From assembly GCA_963582065.1 (NCBI GenBank), contig CAUZRQ010000016.1, positions 8,840-72,839 of the forward strand: a stretch of DNA of 64,000 nt, given 5' to 3'. Origin of the DNA: UBA8437 sp963582065. GTDB taxonomy: Bacteria > Planctomycetota > Planctomycetia > Planctomycetales > Planctomycetaceae. Position 1 is the first letter of the stretch; each line of letters opens with the position of its first letter. Positions 55,601 to 63,391 of this stretch are shown here, piece after piece. Below the pieces are notes generated by a model. The model saw only the letters and a list, made by a program, of their open reading frames with translations. It ran no database searches and was not told the DNA's origin. Position numbers and translations under genes: made by a program.

Positions 55601-56345
55601 GACGTTCCGCTCGGCAGCGGCCGGCTACTTCGACATGAATCGGGACGGCGGGACCGGCAACCTGGGGGGATTCCGCTCGAGCTGTTCGTCGAACCTGATC
55701 TGTGCCGACGGAGTATTGAATGCTCCCGACTACACCCGCACCTGCAATTGCTCGTACCAGAACCAGGCCTCGCTGGCCCTGATCCACGATCCCCGGATCG
55801 AGATGTGGACCTTCAACCAGCTGAAAACCGGCAACTCACCGCTGAAACACCTGGGGCTGAACCTGGGTGCCCCGGGTGACCGGCCCGACGACGACGGCAC
55901 ACTGTGGCTCGAACACCCGGCGGTGGGCGGCCCGTCACCGAAGATCCAGGTGACGGTGAAGCCCGAATCGGTCGAGTGGTTCCTGGGTCACTCGGAACGG
56001 ATCGAAATGGGCAAGGAGAGCGGCCCGACCTGGGTGGGAGCCTCGGGTGCCCGCGGCATTCACTCACTCGGTATCGGTCTGCCCGGAAAAGCGACCTACC
56101 GGGTGAGACTCCACTTCACCGAGCCCGACCGAATCAAGTCGGGAGCGAGACGATTTTCGATCACCGTCGGCGGAAAAATGATCCGTCGCGACCTGGACCT
56201 GGTCGCCACCGTCGGCGTCGGCAAGACACTGGTGGTGGAAGTCGATTCGGTGGAGGTCGACGGAAAACTCGACGTGGTGCTGACTCCGGCGACCGGCTCG
56301 CTGCCACCGGTGCTGAGCGGTGTCGAGGTCCACATGGTGCGGTGA
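52668..56345 (+). CDS. PQQ-like propeller protein with inserted methyltransferase-like and malectin-like domains
   Basis: 1225 residues with a short signal (QLLLLLLLLARPGVA). First, a PQQ/BamB-type propeller (about 20-440; TAWDLATGVPRWRFYTDGPI, VYLVADDGCLYCLELATGKQ). Then a Rossmann-like insert (about 455-590): GIAVVLGLDNGHLMRGLAHH, VIGIDGDAGRVDRIRRSLDA and HHADPLTIGLPPYLAHLVTT resemble a SAM-dependent methyltransferase (motifs I-II and post-I acidic residue). A second propeller follows (about 610-1080; AVDVYTGRVLWEVSLPGVGQ), then a C-terminal malectin/NPCBM-like carbohydrate-binding domain (about 1100-1225). A cytosolic-type methyltransferase fold on an exported protein is unusual; it may be a relic. 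Last gene of the ABC operon. Confidence 0.8.
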   Translation: MPFTARCQLLLLLLLLARPGVAADWPMWRHDASRSSSTPESLAPVLHRQWTRHLPKLQGAWLDQDQLTTDSVYQPIAAGGLLLIGSSHDDSLTAWDLATGVPRWRFYTDGPIRYAPAAADGRVYLVADDGCLYCLELATGKQVFRVQAAPRDQRVLGNSRLISAWPARGGPVLADGQVYFAASIWPFMGIFIQAVDAQAGTVTWRNDGTGSTYILQPHNSPAFAGLAPQGYLAASGDALIVPNGRSVPARLNRKTGQLEYFHLSLHRRSGGDQVAIAGKVFLNGGAAFDLQTGLGIIQLDGSRCPVLADGLAFTGGNQITAIDVDHPEVTVTVNKKGNEQTSVTFPKRWTASIKCDLFLKAGSRLYGSRDRKLMAIDLPENQRAAKLAWSQPLEGVSAEGSIASMLVADGRLVVVTTEGAISCYGADKVESPVEFALPTKTSLADNHPWVKAAGILTETVSSPTGGIAVVLGLDNGHLMRGLAHHPKWQVIGIDGDAGRVDRIRRSLDAAGVPRNRVAVHHADPLTIGLPPYLAHLVTTENLGASGFDRTERFAAQVFGVLRPYGGRALLPLSNAQHARLAAAVAGERCPGHRLAAADGQTTLTRPGPLPGSASWTHQYADVGNTSVSNDDRVKAPLGLLWFGGSSNRTILPRHGHGPTEQVVGGRLFIEGPDLMRAVDVYTGRVLWEVSLPGVGQAFNFTGHQPGANATGSNYVSVEDAVYIAYQSRCVKLDSATGEVIAEFPLPALGDGAKPKWGYIAVTGDLLIAGAEPLVYEGKRVGSNTHDGTTSRYLVVMDRHDGKVLWTREAHYAFGHNAIVASNDLLYAIDRLPETIVALMARRGRKPTGKPRLVAFNARTGKEAWSTTENVFGTWLGFSKQHDLLLQCGRPARDMLTNEPADRMIVYRARSGKIHWDKKLSYGGPCLLHGEMIITQGEAVSLLTGEPFTRTNPLTGLTQPWGYTRNYGCNSAVASRHLLTFRSAAAGYFDMNRDGGTGNLGGFRSSCSSNLICADGVLNAPDYTRTCNCSYQNQASLALIHDPRIEMWTFNQLKTGNSPLKHLGLNLGAPGDRPDDDGTLWLEHPAVGGPSPKIQVTVKPESVEWFLGHSERIEMGKESGPTWVGASGARGIHSLGIGLPGKATYRVRLHFTEPDRIKSGARRFSITVGGKMIRRDLDLVATVGVGKTLVVEVDSVEVDGKLDVVLTPATGSLPPVLSGVEVHMVR

Positions 56346-56429
56346 ATCTTGGTTGGCCACGTTGGTCACCACACCACCCGATCCTCTATGCTGGACGACC
56401 CAGTCAACCGGAGCGATTCGAGACAGATC

Positions 56430-58013
56430 ATGCCGTCCACGACACGGGAACTCGACCGACGCCGCGGTGCAGTGAGCAAGCACGCCCTGGTGGCCATCAT
56501 CGGCCTGCTGGTACTGGTCGCCCTGGGAGTCTTGCTGGGCCAGATGGGGCAGGTAGCACCCCGTAGATCGACAGACGGCGGCGAGACGACAGTCACCTCG
56601 CTGACGTTCTTCTGCGCCGCGGGAATCCGCAAGCCGGTCGAGGCGGTTGCCAAGCAGTACCTCGAAGAATACGGAATCCAGGTCAACCTGGATTACGGCG
56701 GTTCCAACACCCTGCTGAGTCGCATCGAGACGGCCAGGACCGGGGACCTGTACCTGGCGGCCGACGAGAGCTACATCGAGATGGCCCGCAAAAAGGGACT
56801 GGTTGCCGAATCGCTCTCGCTGGCGAAAATGAAACCGGTGATCGCCGTGGCCGACGGCAACCCCAAGAATATCACCCGGATCGAAGACCTGCTCCGCAAA
56901 GATGTCCGCACCGTGCTGGGCAACCCCGACCAGGCGGCCGTCGGCAAGAAAACCCGCAAGCTCCTGAAGGCATCGGGGCACTGGGCGAAGCTCGAAGCCC
57001 TGGTCCGTCAGACCGGGACGTTTCAGCCAACTGTGCCCGAAGTGGCCAACACGGTGAAGATCGGCGGAGCCGACGCGGCGGTGATCTGGAACACGACCAC
57101 CAAGATCGTCGACGGGATCGAGGCGATCGAGGTCCCCGAACTGGACAAGGGAGAGGTGCTGGTCACCGTGGGTGTATTGACCACCGCGGTCAATGCGACC
57201 GAGTCACTGAGATTCGCCCGTTACCTGGCCGCCTCCGACCGCGGCCTGAGGGAATTCCGCAAGTTCGGCTTCACACCGGTCGAGGGCGACAAGTGGGCCG
57301 AGGTTCCCGAGTTGACCTTTTTCTGTGGATCGGTCAACCGCCGGGCGGTCGAACAGGCAATCAAGGGCTTCCAGACTCGCGAAGGCGTCCAGATCAACAC
57401 CGTCTTCAACGGCTGCGGCATCCTGACGGCGCAGATGAAGACGATCACCGACAAGAAGCTGACCGGCTTCCCCGACACCTACATGGCCTGCGACAAGTAC
57501 TACCTGGAGATCGTCGACGGGTTGTTCCAGGACGCGATCGAGATCTCCGACACCGAGGTGGTGATCGCGGTGCCCAAGGGGAACCCCAAGCGGATCAAGT
57601 CCCTGGCGGACCTGGCGCGTCCCGGCGTGCGGGTCGCCGTCGGGCAACCCGACCAGTGCACCATAGGCGTGTTGACCCGGCAGGTGCTGGAAGCCGAGAA
57701 GGTCTACGAGCCGGTGATGGCCAACGTCGTTACCCAGACAGCCACCTCGGCCCTGTTGATCGCTCTGGTCTCGACCGGAGCCGCCGACGCATCGCTGGCA
57801 TACCTGACTGATACGCGGTCCGAGAACGAGAAGGTGGACGCAGTCCGGATCGAGTCGACGGCGGCCAAGGCGATCCAACCAATGGGCATCGCCAGGTCCA
57901 GCCGCAACAAGCACCTCGCCCGACGCCTGATGCGGGCGATCACCCGGGCCCGGTCCGACTTCGAAGCGGCCGGATTCCACTGGCGGTTCGAAGCCGACGC
58001 CTCCGGTTCCTAG
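56430..58013 (+). CDS. Double ModA-like solute-binding protein (molybdate/tungstate type)
   Basis: 527 residues. An N-terminal membrane anchor (ALVAIIGLLVLVALGVLLGQ) precedes two tandem copies of a ModA-like binding domain. Copy 1 starts VTSLTFFCAAGIRKPVEAVA and includes NLDYGGSNTLLSRIETARTG. Copy 2 starts ELTFFCGSVNRRAVEQAIKG and includes TVFNGCGILTAQMKTITDKK and TYMACDKYYLEIVDGLFQDA. ModA-type proteins bind molybdate, tungstate or a similar oxyanion for ABC import; normal ones are a single copy of about 230-250 residues. A promoter-like TTGGTC-19-TATGCT ends at 56392, which excludes the in-frame ATGs at 56349 and 56388. The ModB-like permease follows 55 bp later. Confidence 0.82.
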   Translation: MPSTTRELDRRRGAVSKHALVAIIGLLVLVALGVLLGQMGQVAPRRSTDGGETTVTSLTFFCAAGIRKPVEAVAKQYLEEYGIQVNLDYGGSNTLLSRIETARTGDLYLAADESYIEMARKKGLVAESLSLAKMKPVIAVADGNPKNITRIEDLLRKDVRTVLGNPDQAAVGKKTRKLLKASGHWAKLEALVRQTGTFQPTVPEVANTVKIGGADAAVIWNTTTKIVDGIEAIEVPELDKGEVLVTVGVLTTAVNATESLRFARYLAASDRGLREFRKFGFTPVEGDKWAEVPELTFFCGSVNRRAVEQAIKGFQTREGVQINTVFNGCGILTAQMKTITDKKLTGFPDTYMACDKYYLEIVDGLFQDAIEISDTEVVIAVPKGNPKRIKSLADLARPGVRVAVGQPDQCTIGVLTRQVLEAEKVYEPVMANVVTQTATSALLIALVSTGAADASLAYLTDTRSENEKVDAVRIESTAAKAIQPMGIARSSRNKHLARRLMRAITRARSDFEAAGFHWRFEADASGS

Positions 58014-58068
58014 GCGGTTCACCAATCGCCACCCGCTTTTCGAAACCTGCTCATTCGACGTCGAAACC

Positions 58069-58980
58069 ATGTCCACCGCCAACGTCGACGCAGCGGAACA
58101 GCGGTACCACCCCCCTTCCGACACTCCGTTCCTGGTCAGCCTGGGGATCATCTCGAGCGTCTACGTCCTGCTGCTGATCGCATTGCTGGTCGGTGACGTG
58201 GCCTACATAGCCACCGGAAACCTGGCCGACACCGTGGGATTGCCCGTTTGGCTCGAGTGGTCTCGACCGGCACTGCGGCCGTTGCTGTCGATGGTGGCGA
58301 CACTGGGCACGCCCGAGATCCGCTACTCGGTCCAGTTGACGATGATCAGTTGCCTGTTCTCGGCGGTGCTCTCGCTGTTCGTCGCCGTCCCCACCTCCTA
58401 CCTGCTCAGTCGATACAACTTCCCCGGCAAGAACCTGCTGGACGCGATCCTGGACATCCCCATCGTGTTGCCCCCGCTGGTGGTGGGACTGAGCCTGCTG
58501 ATCCTGTTCCAGTACGTGCCCGACATCACCATCGGGGCGGAGACGTACAGCCTGCGGAACGCGATCGTTTTCCAGGTGCCGGCGGTGGTGCTGGCCCAGT
58601 TCATGGTCGCCGCAGCGTTCGCAGTGCGGGTGATGAGGGCGACGTTCGACCAGGTCGATCCACGACCCGAGCAGGTGGCATTGACGCTGGGTTGCAGCCA
58701 GTCACAGGCTTTCTGGCGAGTCGTGCTGCCACAGTGCGGCAACGGGATGCTGACGGCCGGCACGCTGGCGTGGGCCCGGTCGCTGGGAGAATTCGGCCCG
58801 CTGCTGATTTTCGCCGGAGCCACCCGGATGAAGACCGAGGTGCTTTCGACCACGGTGTTTCTCGAGTTGAGTATCGGCAACCTCGAGGGAGCCGTAGCGG
58901 TGTCGCTGTTGATGGTCATTTGTGCCGTCGTGGTGCTGGTGATCGCCCGGATCTGGGGATCTCGTGGGTTGTCGTTGTGA
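58069..58980 (+). CDS. ModB/CysT-type ABC transporter permease
   Basis: 303 residues, six membrane helices (for example SLGIISSVYVLLLIALLVGD, QLTMISCLFSAVLSLFVAVP and AVSLLMVICAVVVLVIARIW). The EAA loop reads EQVALTLGCSQSQAFWRVVL, with the conserved Gly. ARSLGEFGPLLIFAGATRMK is a family-specific motif of molybdate permeases. It should be the channel for the preceding ModA-like protein. A ModC-type ATPase is not adjacent; the next genes are MoaD-like and MoeB-like. Confidence 0.88.
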   Translation: MSTANVDAAEQRYHPPSDTPFLVSLGIISSVYVLLLIALLVGDVAYIATGNLADTVGLPVWLEWSRPALRPLLSMVATLGTPEIRYSVQLTMISCLFSAVLSLFVAVPTSYLLSRYNFPGKNLLDAILDIPIVLPPLVVGLSLLILFQYVPDITIGAETYSLRNAIVFQVPAVVLAQFMVAAAFAVRVMRATFDQVDPRPEQVALTLGCSQSQAFWRVVLPQCGNGMLTAGTLAWARSLGEFGPLLIFAGATRMKTEVLSTTVFLELSIGNLEGAVAVSLLMVICAVVVLVIARIWGSRGLSL

Positions 58981-59022
58981 CGACGAGTCGAGACGATCGA
59001 GGGCATCCCGAAAGGACACGCC

Positions 59023-59304
59023 ATGCAGGTCACCGTCGAGTACGCCGCCCAGATCAAGACGATCGCCGGAGTGGCCAGTGAAGTGATCGAAATGGACGGG
59101 CCGTGCCCGGTCGCCGAGATCGCTCGACAAGTCGCTGCGAGCCGAGGCGAAGAGTTGGCCGAGATCCTGCTCGACGACGATGGACAGCCCCGTCCCTCGA
59201 TCCTGGTCTTCCAGGGCGAGGACCAGGTCCGCTGGGACGACACCTCGACGGTCGTCTCCGACGGTGACACCATCACACTGCTCTCGCCCGTCTCGGGCGG
59301 CTAG
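59023..59304 (+). CDS. MoaD/ThiS-family sulfur carrier protein
   Basis: 93-residue ubiquitin-like protein beginning MQVTVEYAAQIKTIAGVASE and ending in Gly-Gly (LLSPVSGG), the tail that is adenylated and thiocarboxylated by MoeB/ThiF enzymes. VVSDGDTITLLSPVSGG is the usual C-terminal strand. Next to a molybdate-type transporter and directly before a MoeB-like gene, so molybdopterin synthesis or a related sulfur-transfer route is the best guess. A role in thiamin, cysteine or a siderophore-like pathway is also possible. GGGCATCCC-type sites before the ATG are weak; AAAGGA lies about nine bases upstream. Confidence 0.85.
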   Translation: MQVTVEYAAQIKTIAGVASEVIEMDGPCPVAEIARQVAASRGEELAEILLDDDGQPRPSILVFQGEDQVRWDDTSTVVSDGDTITLLSPVSGG

Positions 59305-59327
59305 CCCTGACCCTCCACCAGGCTGCC

Positions 59328-60089
59328 ATGGCTCCGTTGACCGACCACGAAAAAGCCGTTTACGAATGGCAGATCTGGGTGCCCGGGTTCGGCGAAGCCG
59401 GACAACAAGCTCTCAAGGACGCCTCGGTGCTGGTGTCCCGGATCGGCGGACTGGGCAGCGTGGTGGCCTACGAGTTGGCCGCGGCAGGAATTGGACGCCT
59501 GGTGCTGGCCCACGCCGGTGACATCAAACCCAGCGACCTGAACCGGCAGTTGCTGATGACTCACGACGGGCTGGGCAGTTCCCGGGTCGAATCGGCACAG
59601 CGACGGCTCAAGGAACTCAACCCGCGGCTGGAAGTCCTGGCGATCCCCGAGAACATCACCGAAGAGAACGCCGCGAAGCTGGTGGGCGAAGTCGACCTGG
59701 TGGTCGACTGTGCACCGCTGTTCCCCGAGCGATTCGCGATGAACCGCCAGTGCATCGAGCAGGGCAAACCGCTGGTCGACTGCGCCATGTACGACTGCGA
59801 GTTCCAGGTCACCACGATCCTGCCGGGGCAGACTCCCTGCCTGGCCTGCCTGTACCCCGAAGATCCTCCCGCGTGGCGCCGCGAATTTCCCGTTTTCGGA
59901 GCCGTCTCGGGCACGGTGGCTTGTCTCGGAGCCATGGAAGCCATCAAGGTATTGGGGAGCTTGGGGGAACCGTTGGCCGGCACGCTCCTGACCTGTGACC
60001 TCCGCGACATGAGTTTTCGACGACGACGCCTGCTGAAGCGTGAAGATTGCCCTGTCTGCGGAACGTCGTCCGAGGCCCCCCCGAAATGA
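59328..60089 (+). CDS. MoeB/ThiF-family adenylyltransferase
   Basis: E1-like enzyme that adenylates the Gly-Gly tail of the preceding carrier. 253 residues with nucleotide loop VSRIGGLGSVVAYELAAAGI, the arginine finger and conserved Asn in KPSDLNRQLLMTHDGLG, and catalytic Asp in VDLVVDCAPLFPERFAMNRQ. Zinc-binding cysteines appear as CLACLYPE and CPVCGTSS. A rhodanese domain, found in MoeZ/MOCS3, is absent. The start 23 bp after the MoaD-like stop indicates a pair. The gene overlaps the ABC ATPase start by four bases (ATGA). Confidence 0.88.
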   Translation: MAPLTDHEKAVYEWQIWVPGFGEAGQQALKDASVLVSRIGGLGSVVAYELAAAGIGRLVLAHAGDIKPSDLNRQLLMTHDGLGSSRVESAQRRLKELNPRLEVLAIPENITEENAAKLVGEVDLVVDCAPLFPERFAMNRQCIEQGKPLVDCAMYDCEFQVTTILPGQTPCLACLYPEDPPAWRREFPVFGAVSGTVACLGAMEAIKVLGSLGEPLAGTLLTCDLRDMSFRRRRLLKREDCPVCGTSSEAPPK

Positions 60090-61093
60090 CCTCTCCCAAC
60101 GACCCCCCCGCCGATGCAGCCGCCGGACGCGACGAACCGGTCATCCAGGTCAGAGATCTCCAGAAGACCTACTACGACGGTTGGTTTCGCCGCCGGAAGA
60201 TCGAAGCCCTGAAGAAGGTCTCGCTGGAGGTGGGTCGAGGCGAGATCTTCGGTTTGCTGGGACCCAACGGGGCCGGCAAGACCACCCTGATCAAGGTCCT
60301 GCTGGGCATCGTTCACAAGACCGCGGGTGAAGCGAACCTGCTGGGCCAACCGGCCGGACGTCGGCTGGGTCGGAAGCGGGTCGGCTACCTGCCCGAGGGC
60401 CACCGGATTCCGCGGCACCTGACCGGCAACACGGCACTCGAGTACTACGGCAGTCTCAGCGGGATGTCGGTTGCCGACACCCGCCGCCGCCGCGGCGAAC
60501 TGCTCGAAATGGTCGGCCTGGCCGACTGGGGACGCACCGTCGTCACCAAGTACTCCAAGGGCATGCTGCAACGGCTCGGGCTGGCCCAGGCCATGCTGCA
60601 CAAACCCGACGTGCTGGTGCTCGACGAACCCACCGACGGAGTCGATCCCGTGGGCCGCTCGGAAATCCGGGACGTGCTGAACCTGCTCAAGAGCCAGGGC
60701 AGGACCATCTTCCTCAACAGTCACCTGCTGCAGGAAATCGAGCTGATCTGTGACCAGGTGGCGATCCTGTTCCAGGGCGAGGTGCTGAAGGTGGGTCCGG
60801 TCGAGGAAGTGACCAACCTGACCGACGCCGGCTCGGCCGACGTCACCCTGGAACTCGAAGGAGACGGCGATGCGATTGCCCGACTGCTGCCGGACACGGT
60901 TGGAGACCGCGAGCAGGCCGGGGAGACCCGTTGGCGGGTGACGCTGCAGCCGCTGAAGCAGGATCGCATCGACTCCCTCATCGACCAGCTCCGGGCCGCT
61001 GGAATCAGCATCGTCGCGATCACCCGGCAGAAGCTGACTCTGGAGGAGGCTTTCCTGAGGCTGGTGCGCGGCGCGGCGGGGGGTGAGTCATGA
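60086..61093 (+). CDS. ABC-2 type exporter ATP-binding protein
   Basis: 335 residues. Walker A GPNGAGKTT, Q-loop in VGYLPEGHRIPRHLTGN, signature YSKGMLQRLGLAQAML, Walker B VLVLDEPTDGVD, H-loop FLNSHLL, and a C-terminal regulatory domain (about 235-335). The CcmA/YhaQ/DrrA-like pattern shows it drives the following ABC-2 permease (ATGA overlap at 61090-61093), not the ModB-like permease. Start chosen at 60086 because it overlaps the MoeB-like stop. Confidence 0.92.
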   Translation: MTSPNDPPADAAAGRDEPVIQVRDLQKTYYDGWFRRRKIEALKKVSLEVGRGEIFGLLGPNGAGKTTLIKVLLGIVHKTAGEANLLGQPAGRRLGRKRVGYLPEGHRIPRHLTGNTALEYYGSLSGMSVADTRRRRGELLEMVGLADWGRTVVTKYSKGMLQRLGLAQAMLHKPDVLVLDEPTDGVDPVGRSEIRDVLNLLKSQGRTIFLNSHLLQEIELICDQVAILFQGEVLKVGPVEEVTNLTDAGSADVTLELEGDGDAIARLLPDTVGDREQAGETRWRVTLQPLKQDRIDSLIDQLRAAGISIVAITRQKLTLEEAFLRLVRGAAGGES

Positions 61094-63381
61094 GAGCCTA
61101 CCTGGCCGTGATCAAGGACTCGTTCCGCGAGGCGTTCTCCTCGAAGATCCTTTGGGTCCTGATCGTGATGATCGCCCTGTTCCTGGCCCTCCTGGCCGGG
61201 CTCTCGGTCGCCCCGGCCGAGCGAACCGGGCTCGATTTCCCCGACGTCTTCGACTGGCCCGAACTGGCCACACGGCTGCGCGACGCCGAGGCCGACAGCC
61301 CGGCGGGGCAGCTCCGGGGCCGATTCCCCGCCGACTTGCAGTCCGATCTCCGCGGCTTCCAGCATGATGGCGAGAACCGGCGTGTCTTCCGTGATCTCCG
61401 CCGTCAACTCAACGAACAACTCACCACCGATGACTTCGCCACTGCGATCGTGGTGCCCGAGGAGAAACTGTCCGAAGAAGCCCGCGAGCTGTCCGGACGA
61501 GGTGAGGGCGTCGACGAAAAGACACGGCAACGGCTCAACCGCCTGATCCTCGAAGCCGCCTTGCCCAACGACATCCGCCCGAGCCCCGGCGAAGTCATGA
61601 CACCGACCTACATCGGTTTCGAGATCTTCGACGACCTGACGCTCGACCAAGACCAACTCAGGCAGGTGATCAACACGGCCCTACAGGTCTTCATCTTCTT
61701 CTTCGTCTCGGTGATGGGGACATTGATCGCCATCGTGGTCACCGCGCCAATCGTTCCACGGATGTTCGAGCCCGGGGCCATCGATCTGCTGCTCTCCAAA
61801 CCCGTCTCACGATCCCTGCTGTTTCTCTCGAAATTCTTCGGCGGCTGTGCCTTCACGATCGTCAATGCCGCATTCCTGATCGGCGGCATGTGGCTGATCA
61901 TCGGGATCCAGTTCGGCGTCTGGAGCAACGGGCTGTTGTTGAGTCTGCCGGTCTACCTGTTCCTGTTCGTACTCTACTACTCGGTCTCGGCCGCAACCGG
62001 GGTTGTCTTCCGCGGACCGATCATCTCGGTCGTGATGGTCGGGTTGTTCTGGTTCGCCTGCTTTGTCGTCGGCACGGCCAAGGAGACCGCCGAGCAGTTC
62101 GAGATCAACGGCTCGCGGATCCACACGATCGTGCCGGTCGACGATGCGCTCCTGGCCTCCAATTCCGCCGGTGACCTGCAGATCTGGTCCACGGAATCCA
62201 AGACCTGGGAGCGGGTGTTCGATCCGGGTCCGAACCAACTGGGCGGCGTGGCGGCGATGGCCATCAGGGCCCAGCAGGGATTCCCCTTCCTGGGGCCGAT
62301 CTACGACAAGCAGAAACAGCGGATCATTGCGATCACCAAGCCGACGCCGATCTTCATGCCCGGCGGGGGACCGTCCCGCATGTACATCGGACGACCGGAC
62401 GATAACTGGTCCCGTCGCGGCGGCGCCATACTCCGCATGGCGCCACGGTCGATTTTCCTCTCGCCGGAAGGCGAGATCCTCGTGGCAGGCCCGACCGGAC
62501 TACAACGGTTCACCGGAGACGCCGAGACCCCGCAACGGCCGTTCCGGGTCTTCGGTCTCGACCTGGGCAGCCGGTCCGATGCCGGACGGTTCGTCGAAGC
62601 CACTCCCGATGAGATGCCTCGATGGAAGAGCCCGTTCGCAGCGACGATTGATCCGGACCGCGGCCATGTCGTCATCTACAGCGACGGAACATTGTCCCTG
62701 TTGTCGCCCGAGAAGAACGACGAGCAGGTGATCTACACGCCCGGAGCCAATCGCGACCTGGATACCGACGAGGCGGCCCTGCTGGCCGTCGCCGGAAACA
62801 CGCTGCTGGTCGCCTTGGCCGACGGCAACTACCGGTTGCTGGATGCCACGACGCTGGAACCGAAAACGACGATCGAGGGTCCCGAAAAGCCGCGGTGGGC
62901 CGCCGGTTCGCCCGATGGTCGCTTCCTGGCCGTCCTGTCTCACACCTCCAGTGCCTGGCTTTTCGACGTGGCCAACGGGAAACCGGTCACCAACGGAGCC
63001 ATCTCCGCTGACATTCACGCCATGGCCTTCACCGACAGCAGTTCGCTGCTGGTGGGTGACCTGTTCATGAGAGCCACCGAGTACAAGCTGCCGGACTTCT
63101 CGGTCGAGGCCAGCTACGACCCGCCGCTGTCGACTCTCCAGAACGTCTACCGCTACGCCCTGCTGCCGATCTACACGGTCTTCCCCAAGCCGGGAGAGCT
63201 CAACGCGGTCATCACCCGCCTGTTCCAGGAAGACAGCACGGTGGCGATGTCGGGCAACAACGACGACCTGCAGGCCGACCAGGTCGAGATCGACATCCAG
63301 ACCCCGCTGGTCTCCAACGCCATCTTCCTGATCATCGTGCTGGCCCTGACGTGCCTCTACGTGTCACGGAAGGACTTCTAG
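61090..63381 (+). CDS. ABC-2 type permease with large soluble propeller-like domain
   Basis: 763 residues. N-terminal helix SSKILWVLIVMIALFLALLA; an external domain (about 50-180); then a block of helices (ALQVFIFFFVSVMGTLIAIV, FTIVNAAFLIGGMWLIIGIQ, LLSLPVYLFLFVLYYSVSAA, IISVVMVGLFWFACFVVGTA), with IDLLLSKPVSRSLLFLSKFF between them as in ABC-2 exporters. Residues about 345-735 form a beta-rich region with propeller-like repeats (VVIYSDGTLSLLSPEKNDEQ, RWAAGSPDGRFLAVLSHTSS). A final helix (AIFLIIVLALTCLYVSRKDF) ends the chain. The propeller would lie between the last two spans. Function unknown; coupled to the preceding ATPase. Confidence 0.82.
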   Translation: MRAYLAVIKDSFREAFSSKILWVLIVMIALFLALLAGLSVAPAERTGLDFPDVFDWPELATRLRDAEADSPAGQLRGRFPADLQSDLRGFQHDGENRRVFRDLRRQLNEQLTTDDFATAIVVPEEKLSEEARELSGRGEGVDEKTRQRLNRLILEAALPNDIRPSPGEVMTPTYIGFEIFDDLTLDQDQLRQVINTALQVFIFFFVSVMGTLIAIVVTAPIVPRMFEPGAIDLLLSKPVSRSLLFLSKFFGGCAFTIVNAAFLIGGMWLIIGIQFGVWSNGLLLSLPVYLFLFVLYYSVSAATGVVFRGPIISVVMVGLFWFACFVVGTAKETAEQFEINGSRIHTIVPVDDALLASNSAGDLQIWSTESKTWERVFDPGPNQLGGVAAMAIRAQQGFPFLGPIYDKQKQRIIAITKPTPIFMPGGGPSRMYIGRPDDNWSRRGGAILRMAPRSIFLSPEGEILVAGPTGLQRFTGDAETPQRPFRVFGLDLGSRSDAGRFVEATPDEMPRWKSPFAATIDPDRGHVVIYSDGTLSLLSPEKNDEQVIYTPGANRDLDTDEAALLAVAGNTLLVALADGNYRLLDATTLEPKTTIEGPEKPRWAAGSPDGRFLAVLSHTSSAWLFDVANGKPVTNGAISADIHAMAFTDSSSLLVGDLFMRATEYKLPDFSVEASYDPPLSTLQNVYRYALLPIYTVFPKPGELNAVITRLFQEDSTVAMSGNNDDLQADQVEIDIQTPLVSNAIFLIIVLALTCLYVSRKDF

Positions 63382-63391
63382 CAGCCGGGTT

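Noticed and set aside
60086..61093. ModC for the ModA/ModB-like transporter
   Set aside because: The sequence is of the exporter type (CcmA/DrrA-like) and its ATGA overlap with the ABC-2 permease shows its partner.
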